This document shows, in pieces, positions 37,412 through 50,392 of a stretch of DNA of 64,000 nt (position 1 is its first letter; every line of letters starts with the position of its first letter). Origin of the DNA: Monilinia fructicola (lineage: Eukaryota; Ascomycota; Leotiomycetes; Helotiales; Sclerotiniaceae); NCBI GenBank assembly GCA_008692225.1, contig VICG01000016.1, forward strand, positions 434,001-498,000, in the 5' to 3' direction. A program made the translations under genes and the position numbers. The notes under the pieces were generated by a model. That model made no database searches, was not told the DNA's origin, and saw only the letters and a program-made list of their open reading frames with translations.

Positions 37412-40155
37412 AGGCTAGTCGTTCATTAGCAGTTATAGCGACTGACAGGCTCGAAAACAGTTGAGCCCTTGATCCTCTGGTAACAATCCTACGACCTCTT
37501 CTTTTGAGATATAGGCATTTATAACTGCAAGACTAGTTATGTTCCACGGTCTGTCATTTGTTGTTGACTTCGGAAAGTGGCTCGATTTTGGTAATCTCCG
37601 GGGGGTTCATAGAAAGTGTATGCGTGCTCAAACAGTGATGCGATAGGCTTGCTCGTGTAGAAATGTAAGCAAATTATGTGCTACATATTGCACAGTGTGT
37701 GGGTAGAAGATCCCTGGATAACATAGTCAAATTCCATGAGTTACAGTACTGAGCCACCCAAACAGATAAGTAGGTCAGATGAGAAAGAACTATATACGTA
37801 TAGAGGTGTTCTAGACAATCTAAATGTTGACTGTATTATGAGGAAATTTTGCATCATCTAAATATGGCAGGGAAGACATAATTGGTTGTGATTCGCCGTC
37901 ACTTGAAAGAGGTATTGTGTTGTATCCTATTCATTAATGAATTTGAGAACTTGATCGAAGAACTTAATAGGTAAATCTTATAATTGCGTTGCGGAGAGGG
38001 GCCGTGGATGGGACTTTTCAAGGCACAATAATAGCCTGTTAGATCATTAGTCCAGTTCTTGCCTTTGCGTCAAATACGCTGGCACATCAGGAAACAATCT
38101 TGCAACCTTGAGACCGTATCACAATCGCATAAAAGAGCCAAGAAGTAAGACAAGCTCCATTAGTGATCCTGCTGCATATGAAGAAGCCCGCATGATAAAT
38201 TTTCCTAGGATAGCCTCAAGTACAGAAGCCTCTTACATGCAATCACCCGAGCCGACAAACGAGGAAGATGGGGCGTGGCAAATCTGTCGGTAATGTTGTA
38301 GAAATCCGGTCTAGAATTGGACTTTTGAAGCGCTCACTCTCCGAATTTCGCTCATGTCACCGAGAATCGGTTCGGTAAACATAACTATTTGTGGCGCAAG
38401 AGCGATAGTAACATAAACGGTGTGATATCGAGAACTTATTCTATAACTGTTGCATGCTTCTTGTCGCATTGATGTCACTCCGGCACGTGGCGCCATGCGC
38501 AGAAAGTCATTTTCTCATACTGCTTGGATTTGTAAACTTTGCCTTGATGCTCAAATCTTAAATCCTGCTCAGTATATGCCCACGATTTCCATTTTATATC
38601 TTCCATCAGAATTGTAAGTCAAGATTCGCAAGGAAATTTACAAGATTGGTAGACTCTGATCCAGGTAGGTGTTTGATGCTCATGACTTTCATAAGAGTAT
38701 CCATGACATCTGTCTCTATATGTTGTACTAAGAGGGTCTACAATAACGCTGCGAAAGCCTTAGTAATGTAATGTTAAAGTGTAATCTTCCCTCGTCACTT
38801 CGAACAATTTCAATCCGGATTTACCACAAGCTTTCAATACAGAACTGTGTTCAAGATAATAGGAATTCCAATGATTACCAAGCCCTGCAGATAGATGAAA
38901 CAATTGCCGTTGGAATAGTTCTATTCGCACTTTTCATGTGACGAGAAATAGTGAAATGGCTATCAATTCCCGATTAACATCACATTGCTCTGCGTGAATA
39001 GAGTTTTGTCACCATGACAGGATTGGTTCTGGCTTTCCAATTGCCGATATGATTAATAATTAACTTCCCGACAAGATCTCAATAGATCGAATTTATATAT
39101 ATACCATCCACATGTATGTTGGTAGCTTTACTTGCATCCGTTCATACTACGAACATTTGTGAAAAGATGCTGGTAGTCGAGCCTGCATAAGTTGTGGTGG
39201 ACACACCTGCAGCATAAGCATATATGACCAAACTTGGATGGTGACACATAAAAACCATTCGACATCTTCCAATAGAACTAATGTAAGCAACCGTACAAAG
39301 CTGCCAAATCTGTTAGCCGAGCCAGATTGATGGAACGGGTCACATCGACAAAACTAATGCACCCCACTACATTACGGTCCCTAAAACTACTCCGAAGCTC
39401 CTTTTTGACTCGATCATGTCCCGGAGTATACAAGTAATTTTGCTTCATATTGCTGTGCACTATCATCTAGACAGGCACCACAGATCACTTCTGGACTAAC
39501 AATAGTAGGATGCTACTCAAAAGATCAAGATTCGAACACTGCAAGATTTGGTAACCTGCTCGAAGGGTAATCTTTTGAGTCATCCTTTTTCCGGTTACAC
39601 AATGGTGGGGCAATGCCTCCCTCGAATGACGAATAATCGTCGCCTTTGCTGACTTTCTTGAAGAGCGCATGCATTTGATGCTAAATGAACTTCAGATGGC
39701 TGATCATTCCATAATATTACACGAAATTGGCTTGGAACCTGCACCGAAGGCTTCGTGCAAATGTTTAAAATGATTCCTATACGCAGTCTCAATCTACTGG
39801 GCGATTCATTTACCCTTTGTCTTGTGCGTCTCCCGGAGTCAAGGCATCGTCCCATGTGAATCGATTTCGTACAACAGCATATTGATAGAGGCAACTTTGT
39901 CATACAAATGTAGATAAAATCCTCTTCTCCACAGACAGCAATTGCAAAACTTTGTTCTTGGCCACCTTGCATTTCGCAATTCTACCCACTCCACAAAACT
40001 TCCACTTGTGAGTTTATTTTCCAAAGTGGGTTTCAAAATTCTTCAATAATTGTGTAGGGATCACATCGCATTGCCAAACTTCTAGAGTTAGCGCTGTAAT
40101 ATACTTCTGTTCGCATTGCCAAGTCCTCGAGGTTCTCGTTTGCCGAAACATCACG

Positions 40156-40521
40156 ATGTCCTCAAGATCTTCCATGTCAGAGTCGCCGAAACTCTCTCTA
40201 AAGGCGCATCGTGCTTGCGCCAATTGTCACAAGAAAGAAGCATCTACGGGAAGCTTTCCCCATTGTGAACGCTGCAAAACCCCTTATTGTTCTCGCGAAT
40301 GTCAAAGGGCTAATTGGTCGACCCACGAACCAATTTGCAAAGAGCGCTATAAATTCAGTATCACGATACATGGTGACACTATTCCGGAAGGCTGGGATAT
40401 TGAAGCTTTAAGAAAGAAAGCCGAAGAAGATGGAAAAGATTTCCAATTTATACAATTGTCTTCGGGCCAAACGGGTGGAAGACAAACGGCAGCTTGCTAC
40501 TCGAAGGGAGAAGAGAACTAG
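40156..40521 (+). CDS. MYND-type zinc-finger protein (121 aa)
   Basis: Single exon. The MYND finger fills residues 21-61 with ligands Cys21, Cys24, Cys37, Cys40, Cys45, Cys49, His57 and Cys61, spaced C-x2-C-x12-C-x2-C-x4-C-x3-C-x7-H-x3-C. MYND fingers bind short proline-rich peptides and often recruit co-repressors. The C-terminal ~55 residues hold no further domain; KFSITIHGDTIPEGWDIEAL may be a short strand-helix unit. It may be a stand-alone adaptor or, less likely, the N-terminus of a longer gene. No frame break. Confidence 0.82.
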   Translation: MSSRSSMSESPKLSLKAHRACANCHKKEASTGSFPHCERCKTPYCSRECQRANWSTHEPICKERYKFSITIHGDTIPEGWDIEALRKKAEEDGKDFQFIQLSSGQTGGRQTAACYSKGEEN

Positions 40522-43237
40522 GAATTTATGCTGGGCGACTATTCAGCATTGGTATGGTTGTTTCGTTGTCGAGTTAAAATGGCGGTAAAAAAGAGAGTCT
40601 AGACTGCGCAAGAGTCGAGGAAAATAATTTGAATGGTTGTGAGTACGCATGAGATAAGCCGAGGGCTTTCAGTTGGCGATAAATAGGTGTAATGGATTCG
40701 AAACGATGTCTTACTATAGCTGGGTGGAATTTCTCCTATTGTTAACGGCGTGGTATAATTAGTGGGAGTTATGGTTGCTGTTGCATGTGGAGATATGGAT
40801 TCGATGTCGAGATCGACATGACGTTGGGACAGGCGCGATAGGGACCACAATGTGCTACCAAAACCAGAAAATCTTTTCCCAAATTTGGAATCAATGCAAC
40901 ATGATAATGTGACACGAAGTAGATTCTTTCGGAAGTTCGGAGTTACTTCACTTCGCATTTAAATCAAGTCTCAGCTTGAATCTGAGTGTGATTTCACATG
41001 GTCAGATTAGGACATGCTAAGATAGCTGCTGCAACACGACAGAGTCAGTAATTGCCTACCCATAAAAGAACACATAGGACATGCGTTGAGAATCAGGAAG
41101 GTTATTAAGGAGAGTGCAGATCCAAGATTGCGCAAGTGACCGAAAAGAATGCCGAGGAGTATGTATTTGAATGACCACAGGGTGCGATGATACGTCAAAT
41201 CGATTTCTAGACTGGTAGAGTTATCTTTTTGCTCTTGAATGCTCAAGTCACTAGAAGTCTTCATCGCCGTAGAAAAGTTGACAGTCATATATTTCCAGGA
41301 TTTTCCAGCGGAATAGCTGTCAATACCTTGATGCGGAGACAATGCTGGTCATTGTAAAGTAATCTCCCGGTCAAGTGTAGATATCCACCCTTCAAGAGCT
41401 CCATACGAAATGCAATACAATCATTTCGACACTATCACTGACGAAAGGACATATATTTTCAATCAGTCTCATCATCAGAAATCTCTCCATGAATCAGAAA
41501 ACCTTCTCACCCGAGGATCAAATCTCTTCGAAATTAACCATTTTCAATATGCCAGGTTCAAAAGCTGGGAGGACACAAAACTCTTCGTTAGATGTATCAG
41601 AAATCATCGCTTTAGATTAATCAAACACAAGGGAGCTTAACTGAACATCCATGAACTCAGGCATGCCCAGATATCTCGGCCAAATAATAATACCATTTCA
41701 AGACATGCAATCAATATTTCCTCGACTAATCTTGATCTTTGACTTGAACACCTCGAAGTATGGAAAGTTCAACCTCATTCCATCTGATCGAAATTTCTTC
41801 CAAGTATTCATGGTGGCATGAGGCTGGCTGCTGCTTAATTTTTGCCTCAAAATATCTGGATTTCTAGTGCCGCAAAAGACCACGGAGCTATGGCCCATGC
41901 AATGTAAGATGCTTTTAATGGCCACAGAAAAGAGGTCTCTCATAAGCTGGGCAAAGATTCCAAAGGGTTGGGCTCTCCGAAGCCTGGATGAATCACTTCG
42001 AGAGTCACCATTTTCAAGACCAAATTTGGAGACTTTATTTCCATATTTTTGAGGGACGCGACGCCAGTTTGGAGAATCGGTTAGGTGTCTGCTGATGGTC
42101 AGTCATTGTAACAGGTAGTCCGTATATAATTAGTCGAGGGAGTAACACTCGTACTCTAGCTTCATGATATCATGCCTGAAGTTATTATTTGGATATAAGG
42201 TTACTTGCTGGGGATGGTGGGAAGATCCGAGTCGCGGCTGCCAATAATGACATCAGCACGTGATTTATTCTGATGGTTTATTTACATCAAAGTTTAATCC
42301 TTGAAAGGAGTGGAAGTTTTAATTACTTCTGGAATCAAGGATGATCTATTATCTTCAACATTGTGAGCGGATGTCATCCTTCGGAGAGGGCAGATCGAGT
42401 TCCTCTGCCACACGCACGTGAAGTCACCTGGCACAAATATACAGAAGCATCTTGCGATGCAGGTATATATACAACCCCCTCACTCGTGGATATGGTTAAG
42501 AATCAGAAGTCTTTTATATCTTCAAACCTCAGAATGGAGAATTTAGGAACTCATCCATACACGAGAACAGGTTTCTAAATAACCTAGTCGACATGAGATG
42601 AAAAGAAAATACACGACTGCGAATGTCACGCATACGTTCATCACTTCAATCACACTGCAAGAGATCATCTTGTCTTAGTTGGGGGCCATATTAGTACGAT
42701 GAAATACAGATTAATGATGTCGGCTTGAAGAACGCGTTGTGCCCATTAGGTGGTCAACGAATATAGTGTACGTTGGAATTGAAAAATAATGCAGTTAATT
42801 AGATGATTCCTCCTCATCTAAAACATCTAGCTCAGTCTCTTCCCAAGTTCTCTACTCCATCGTATTCTTCTTTGTCGTATTTTTTCCCATCAGTTTGCTT
42901 GCTCCTCTGATGATTTATTTAACTCAGTGGCTTTGCTCTTAGGAACATGACTTGAATACCATCTCATTTCTCTTGATTTTTCATGCATTGAACGCAAGAC
43001 CGGCTCAATTGACATGGGATTCTTGGAAGCACAACGCTATTCAAGCAATATCTTGAAAGAAGATGTAGATAACTTCTTGGCCCCTCATTTGTTCCAGCGT
43101 TTAACCTTACCAACCAATAGAGTGCCGTGGCACTTTTGGTTACATCCGGCGTCTCTCAGCCGCGAATATTGCAGGTGCCGAACAACTTCGAACCCATTAT
43201 CATAAAATTCATATCGTCTTGCGCACTCATATCTAAT
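40522..43237. other. Intergenic region
   Basis: 2.7 kb without a supportable gene. Frames at 41410-41640 (+) and 41698-41943 (-) are short and featureless. Confidence 0.45.
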
Positions 43238-44239
43238 ATGGGGATAGTGCATTCCAAAACCAGGTTGAAATATAAACCTCTTAAATCGGCAACAGCAATT
43301 CGGTTAGCTGTAATCCACCCTGGTTCCAATGACAATCCTATCGAATGCCATTTAATACACGCAAAGCTGGGCGAAACAGCTTACGAAGCATTATCCTATG
43401 AGTGGAAAGAAGTTAGTCAAAATGACCCTATGATTATTGTCAATGACAAACGAATCATTATCCGAAAGAACTTGTACCACGCTCTGAAGCAAATCAGACT
43501 CCCTGAGACCTATCGATACATCTGGATCGATGCATTGTGTATCAATCAGAGAAAGATCAAGGAAAGAAACTCTCAAGTCCAAATCATGGGACAGATTTAC
43601 AGTGGTGCTTCAAAGGTCATTGTTTGGCTAGGTAATGCGGAGGACAACAGTGATAATGCAATAAAAATGCTTCAGGATGTCAGTGCTCAAGTCGTACTCA
43701 ATCGCACTCAACAGATAAGCTACGAACAATATGAAGATCAGCTTGATCAGTTATCCAGTGATTATAATCACGAGGATTGGAAAGCCCTGGTCGCATTGTG
43801 CCAGCGTCCTTACTGGTCACGTATCTGGGTTCTGCAAGAGGTGCACCTTGCCAAAAGTTACGAAGTAAGATGTGGCAGCAGGTTCATTGTGGCGTCGAAT
43901 TTCAAAGCTCCATTACGCTTTTCTCCGCTAGTGTCATCAAGACAGATATAAGTGCTGATTACTGTCGCATTATATCTCAAAGCGCTGTAGCTGCGCACAG
44001 ATTGGCCAAGGAGATATCCGCAGGAAATAATACATTGCGTCGATGGATAATAGTGACATCATCTGGAGGTTTCGTTTCTAAAAAAGCCTCATGACATGAT
44101 TTATGCTTTGCTCGGAGTTTCGAGTGACTGGCAGAACGGCGAGGTAGTATTGATACCGGATTACAAAAAGCCATTGCTGGACCTCTTTTTAGACGTCGTT
44201 CCCATAGTCAAATCAAAACCCCTGGTACGAGTGCAGTGA
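43238..44239 (+). pseudogene. HET-domain (heterokaryon incompatibility) gene, multiply frame-broken
   Basis: HET-domain proteins trigger cell death when genetically different hyphae fuse. Family motifs are clear: YEALSYEWKE, YRYIWIDALCINQ, KVIVWLG and RPYWSRIWVLQEV. The first frame is open from ATG 43238 to about 43905. After that the homologous protein continues in other frames: VEFQSSITLFSASV (about 43905-44040), a short DIIWRFRF stretch, then KPHDMIYALLGVSSDW back in the first frame from about 44084, and possibly a last switch near 44225. At least three frame changes within 350 bp suggest a decaying gene. However, other genes in this window have likely assembly indels, so an intact gene with errors is possible. 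The 3' limit given is the stop of the last piece in the first frame. Confidence 0.75.
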
Positions 44240-45141
44240 AAGCTTTGCGTACTCTTGCGGACCTTTTCGAATGTAACCACGGACTATAGGGTCAAAGAAA
44301 TTCTATCACAGCTACCAGGTACACACTGAAGGGATTTAGATCTAGATATGGGAAATCAAGAGTCTAATTGGATCAGAAGAAAGGAACTCTAATAGAGACT
44401 TAGGTACTTGAGACAAGCTGGTTTGCATAGAAATCATTCCCGGGCTCTCTCGGCTTCTTTATTTGCAGTTTGATATATGTTCATGTATGCGCAGGCTCAG
44501 ACTCTGTTTCCTTGGATCGAGCTTGAGCTCAATGAATCTATACGAGGTAGTTTCGCTGAATTCCCCAATATGAATCATTCTTTACAATTTTGCAAACCAA
44601 TCGACTAAAACGATAACGTCGCGTCAACCGAATATTTAACTCCATCTCAAGAGAAGCATAGAAACTTGATTGGAGTGTGTTGTAAATTATATCAGAGTCT
44701 ATGAACATGAAATCATGCTAGTGAAGACGTTTTGTGTCGCGCTTGTTCGAGTATACCTGCGTGCTCCAATATTGAGCCATGTCTTGTGTACCTTCGTACA
44801 TTTTTCTCTTGCCATAAATCTTTAGTATCTTCCAAACAATATGTATTAAGTTGACTACCCATACCGAGGATGGTTGCTTGCTAAGGGACGTCAAAATTAA
44901 GTGCTATAACCAGGTTTCTAGAGCAAGCGTGGTATGGTAGTTTATCTCGAGTTCTTTACAACAACTCGTTCTTGATTTTCCAATTCAATAATCAATCCTT
45001 TATGTAAATAATCTACTTGGGGACAGTCAAGTGATTTGAGAAATCCATTCGAGTTCAATATTTGATTCAGTTGAAAAGTTATACCGGTTATATCCAACTT
45101 TGTATCTTCTCATCCGGCTCTCTATAGTAACAAGCCCCAAA
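44240..45141. other. Intergenic region
   Basis: 0.9 kb between the HET gene and the 3' end of the membrane protein gene. A short frame ending near 44288 may be the true end of the HET gene. Nothing else seen. Confidence 0.4.
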
Positions 45142-46927
45142 CTAAAAACCAGTACTCGTCTGCCGCAATTTCAAGTCGGTGTTAACATTCTCCACTTTCC
45201 GAGCAATCGCCGTAAGGGCATTAGCCAGATGATGCCCACCTCTTGAACTAGCTGCCGCAAGCATGCTTAAATCGTTATAATCAAAATGGTGTGAGATACC
45301 TCCAGCTGCGAGTTCTGATGGCTTCCAGCATGACCACGAATAAAATAACAAGATTAACCATGAACACAGCGTAAACGTATATGGGTTGGCCGAGGCGGAC
45401 CGCGGCATGAGTTACTGTAGCATCAACGGTCTTGGTATCTTTAGCAATCATTAATTGCGCGCTGGCGTATGCGACGAGGAGATCATCGGTCATTGCCGTG
45501 ATGGAGTTTTGGATTCCCGTCAAGTTTATCTCTTCATCGGTAGGCATAATATCCTTGTAGGACGAGCTGGTCACATATGTTTGATAGTCGGCGATACTGA
45601 AATTGAGGGCAGATCCCAGAACACTCTGTACGATATGAGATTATGTTTTAAAGATCTGAGAAGAGAATAAATCATACCTGATAGATACCTGTCAAGTCAT
45701 TGGAAGCCAACTCAAATTGTCTTTCAACTGTATGAGTCAAATTGCCACTGGGTTCTATATCTATTGTTGTTGAGTTTGCTCGAGTGACGGTGATGTTTTT
45801 GCCCGCAAGTGCAACCGAAACATTGAAGAGTGTTTGGGATGAACTCAGTTCTGCATTGGGTTGTGTTCAAAATACCCGTAATCATCTCCAGCCGCAATCG
45901 CTAGGTACCTTGGATTATATCCCGTGTTCGCGGCAGCAACGCCAATGGCAACAAGAGACTTGGTCGAATGTCCCAGGTAGACGGAAAACTCGCCTGTAGT
46001 ATTACCAGTATCTGGTAGTCGACCCGTAGCGGCAAATAATTGTAAACCGTTTTGGGTATTAAGGTAAAATCGGAGCTCTGATTGTAAAATACACTCAGTT
46101 TCAGCTGCATAGCCCACTTCTTGAAATGTGTAACCCGTGGCAATAGTATCGCTGAGAATACCATCATCAGTAAGACCAACTGATGCACCTATGCCATATG
46201 ATCGGCCTATATATAAGAACTTCGAGTTGTCGAATTTTGCATGTTGGCGTGGCGAGCCATCCATGGTTGTTGCTGTTGAAAGAGATTGCGAAAGGAGTCC
46301 AAGGTAATGCATAGCAGGGGAGTAAGTAAAGTACCCCTTCTCAGTCCTAAATTGCGGACCGTCGGCATCGATCTCTGAAGGCCACTCTCTGACTGAAGAC
46401 ATATTTGAGTATTGGGGAAGGATCACTGTTGTTTGCCGAACATTGTACGTGCTGATAGGTGTGATTGCACCAGCCCATAATGCAGAAGGAATTGCACAGC
46501 TCGAGGTGAACATGAGAAGGAGGAGAAGATACATCCAACGTAAGTCCCATCGCATCGAAGCAAAGTTAACTCCGTTCCAGAAATTCAACAAATCAAGAGA
46601 AATCGCTTTTTGTTTTAGACGTATTCGAGTGGCATAATTAAATAGACGACATATCGCCGCCACTTGGATAAGTCCAAGTGCGGCCGCGACAACTTGAACT
46701 ATAATCTGGACCGAAGCTCGATTTTGAACGATCCCATCGTATATGATACCACCAGACATTGATACATGTCGTTGATCGGCTATCAAAAGAAGACTACTAA
46801 CAATTGTTGTACATATCAGACCAAGAAAACCAACATATCGAGAGATTAAAGTGGTGGTGTGGGTCTTTGAAGGCTTTTGAGCTTTTTCCGCTGGACAGCA
46901 ATCTATCCGTACTTTTGATATTGACAT
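45142..46927 (-). CDS. Polytopic membrane protein of unknown function (two frame breaks)
   Basis: Two exons (46927-45678, 45625-45142), about 577 residues. Three membrane segments lie near the N-terminus (YVGFLGLICTTIVSSLLLIA, a segment around VQVVAAALGLIQVAAIC, and WMYLLLLLMFTSSCAIPSAL), then a long Ser/Thr-rich loop with several N-x-S/T sites that probably faces outward, and a fourth segment (FMVNLVILFVVML) before a cytoplasmic tail with FDYNDLSMLAAASSRGG. This layout recurs in fungal proteins of unknown function that I know only as integral membrane proteins. The frame shifts at GGG 45858-45860 (one base missing) and at AAAA 45283-45286 (one base extra). Correcting both keeps the protein open throughout and joins the loop, the last membrane segment and the tail. 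Confidence 0.75.
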
Positions 46928-47928
46928 CCGAACATCCCGCCATGCGGGATGACTCCCGGTTTTGTATCGAAAACATAATCAGTTACAAAAGGAAATATAG
47001 TCATCCATTTTCAAGATTGAAGGGCAGGAGACTCATAATGTAACACACAATTGAACGTGGGGACCAAGTTACAACGGATACACTGTGAGCCTAAGACTAG
47101 CTTGGGCAAAATCCAACTTCGCATACTGCAGCGACCACGATCGTGCAGTAAAAATACGGCTACTACAGTCGCCATGCCAAAGAACGTGTGGAGATTATCT
47201 GCACAGAACAATTGGACATACAGAATGGCAAATTGTTTTATGTAGTTACATTGAACCACTTTGAGGAGGCTTAGCCGCCCATTTTTGACGCCGACTCCAA
47301 ATGATAGGTGGCTGCAGGTTTATTCATAAACGAGCAGAACGAAAAGACTTTTCAGTCATCACTTACTATAGAAAGAACGAAAGCTCTAAATATATTCTAG
47401 CATCTCCATGACGAATGACGACAATAATGCATCTGGATTTAGTTGATCTAAACAACTAACTGTTGTTAAGACGTGGTTTTTAAAGTGGATGGAAAAGATG
47501 TAAAATCCATAGAATCAATCGGCTAAGCTAAATATGCGTTGTCTAGGATAAGGTTATGCAAACAGAAATTACAGTAGTAGATGTAATTAGCTGATAGACG
47601 ATAACCCCTGTAATGGACTGATCTCAAGCCGCCCCAAGCCTTAGATTCCATTGTTGGGGGATGAAGTGTCATTGAAATGATTGAATAGACCCGGGCCACT
47701 ATAGCATTAACCAAGTAGGTCACTTTCTAGGTTGTTTCTTGAGGCTCGGTAAAAGCGTACAAAGACCGTAACCAGAATGATGCAGCCGCAGCTAAGAAAA
47801 ATTCTGCCCATTTGAAAGACGTTTCAGATCCCTAACCCTACGGAACCAGAATTCCTACAAAAAGTCAGTGAATCAACGTTTTTTCAAAAATATCATGTTT
47901 TTATGAATATGTGGGTATATATATATAG

Positions 47929-48048
47929 TCTAAATTATGTTGATTTAACTATAAATAGTTAGAATTCTGCTAGTTTGATTAAAAGAAGCCTAAAATCTGT
48001 TAGTTTATCTGTGGGTAGTCTAAAATCTGTTAGCTGGCTTGAAATGGA
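47929..48048 (+). repeat. Four 30-bp tandem repeats inside the MITE
   Basis: Units start at 47929, 47959, 47989 and 48019 with an exact 30-base period. The core is YCTAAAATCTGTTAG; the last two units are the most alike. Confidence 0.8.
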
Positions 48049-48104
48049 TTAGTTTCGTTGAATAGCTTTATTCGATATACTAATTCTTGAATACCTTCAA
48101 TTTT

Positions 48105-48168
48105 CATTCTTTCATTCTTTCATTCTTTCATTCTTTCATTCTTTCATTCTTTCATTCTTTCATTCTTT
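48105..48168. repeat. CATTCTTT octamer array
   Basis: Eight tandem octamers, almost perfect. Confidence 0.95.
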
Positions 48169-48315
48169 TATTATATTAAAGGTAAGTTAAAATCATTTCG
48201 TTGAAATTCGAAAGGGTAAATTGCTTTTTCCATTCGCTTTCCCCCCTATTTCTCGCTTTTTTCAACGTTTAACACTTCAAATAGGCTCAACAACTTCGAA
48301 TCTCTGAATAGCTTC

Positions 48316-48336
48316 AATAATAATAATAATAATAAT
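48316..48336. repeat. AAT trinucleotide run
   Basis: Seven AAT units. Confidence 0.9.
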
Positions 48337-50392
48337 GCTTATGATCGTGATCGTGATTGTCCAAGTGATCGTCAAGTAGATCGTGATGCCTCCAAAAATG
48401 GATTAGCTTTCATAACAATAAGGTTTCGAGGAAAGTCATACTAGCTCGTCCTTCCACTTTTTAGTATATGAGCTATATGGAGGATTTTTGCATATCTTTG
48501 CATAACTCTGCATAACTCTGCAACAAAAACAGGTAGATCGTGAGTGAAATTAGGTTTTTAACATAAGATTCACTGACTGTCGAAAGGTCAGAATTTTGGT
48601 CCCGTAGGGTAAAACGCCGAAATCATCGAAAGGGCTGGGAGGTTTGCCTACCATCTAGTAGACGGAAGTTTCCTCCAACTTCAGCCTCATTACACAGAGT
48701 ATAACCGCCTGATATATATTGCACTCGAATATTGCACTCGAGAGCAAATATCGGTTGCTGGTGATGGGAATTAGGATGTTCCGCTTCTTGTATTGTCTCG
48801 CATTACTAATAGGTAGTGAGTACTGACGGAAAAGCAGGCTTCAGGAATCTACAGATCTTGCGTTGTGGTACTAGTCTTCTAACTGACATCAGCTCGGACG
48901 AATATCCATAAGGAATATGTAACCATGCATATGGCAATGCGGATTGCACTATATTCCCTAATCATAAAGTGCTTCATCATAATTGCAACCAACGCGGAAA
49001 AGGAGCTGACGCACTTTATGCGAAACTATATCTTGCAAACAAGCACGGAAGCAATAACGCCTCTGCCAAAGAATCATTCCGCACTAGAACTACATACAAA
49101 TTACAATGTCTCTACATCAACGAAATGGTCGTTCTCAACCATGAAAAAAAAATACATTTCCGCTCCAGTATCGCTAGGAACCGCGTTGAAATGAATATTT
49201 GTGGGTCTCAAATTCAACATGTCAACGAAAACCAGCCACTTTTGTTCCAAACTCCACCCGGACCGTCTTTGAAAGATATATTACAGTATCTGCAGTATAT
49301 GTACTCGGTTACATTGACAAACGGTGGCATGATGTAAGTTTCATTTGATATCCAATCCAGCCTTTTCTACCTACAGTATAATAATCCCGGACTAGCTACC
49401 GTTGCCAGCCCAGTCCCTGATCTGCAAATCACGTCTGACCGCAGATACGGACCGTACAGTAGTAACAATATCTAAAGTGTCACTTTGACATGAAGATCTG
49501 TTCCTACTTCAACATTTTGGGTTATATTAATCAACAAAACAGAAATACCAATCTCCCAATTCAAACAACTCAATTGTTAATCCCGAGAATCATTACCGTA
49601 AACCATTCCAGAGTGTTCCCTCCACGCCGTTTCGTTTATATTGACATCTCCTCAATCTACAGTAGGCTGTGCTGCCGGCCCTGTCACGGATCTTCGTATG
49701 AAATGTGGACCGTCGAGTGGGCATGATCTAGAACATACACACAGATCATGCATGAACGTTACCTTTCGTCGTCAAGTTCCCACTAGTACTTGCGATGAAC
49801 TACTTTTGACTTCTAGGCCCCCTAAAGGGTGACATGAAACGATAGCGGAAGAAGCTTAAACGTTATGTAAATGATGAAACTAAAACGGTTGGAAACCCCT
49901 AACCTTAACCACGTGGTGGCAAATCGAAGCGAGCGCCATGGTATTTGTTCTTGATTGGGAACTTACGATGATGATAAATTTGCACAAAGAAGCAAGATGA
50001 CTTGACTTTCAACTTAGAGACAGCTGGTCGCAAAAATGACGGCACATACCACGTCGCTGCCGTCCCGTCGGCCGTTTCGCAATACGGTGTGTGTGAAAGC
50101 GCGGCGGCTTACAGTTTCGGAATAATCCGTGGGCTTTGACACCCACCTAACACACGGGAGCATTCAAGCTCAGGGGTCCGGAAATTTACAGCTGTCCGCG
50201 TTGCGTTAACATTATTACGCACATGGTGCACGTGGCTTTTCCATCCGTGCCTGGAATGTAATTTATGACGCATCAGGTATATGAAAATGAGGCGAAACAT
50301 AGCGCTCGCACGCTCCCAAGCTCACAAGAACCCTTGGGAGCGGACCGCAAGATGCACCGTTGCCAGTATTAATGCTGGACTCGGAGAATTAG

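Larger units (their letters stand above)
34694..40155. other. Gene-poor AT-rich region with possible remnants
   Basis: About 5.5 kb. Two short coding-looking frames are listed separately with low confidence (36011-36232 and 36950-37411). Everything else is short frames with no motif. A CGTCTCCCGGAG-like sequence near 39828 resembles the repeated motif at 18 kb. Confidence 0.45.
47836..48609. mobile_element. MITE-like element with terminal inverted repeats
   Basis: The left end (47836-47874, beginning CCCTACGGAACCAGAATTC) and the right end (48567-48609, ending CCGTAGGG) are imperfect inverted repeats. The outer 19 bases agree at 17 positions, and the inner AGTCAGTGAATC is identical. Both ends are flanked by TAA (47833-47835 and 48610-48612), a plausible 3-bp target duplication of the PIF/Harbinger type (TWA). 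The 774-bp body has no transposase-sized frame, so the element would be non-autonomous. It carries a four-unit 30-bp tandem repeat, an octamer array and an AAT run. The superfamily is inferred from the duplication alone. Confidence 0.75.
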
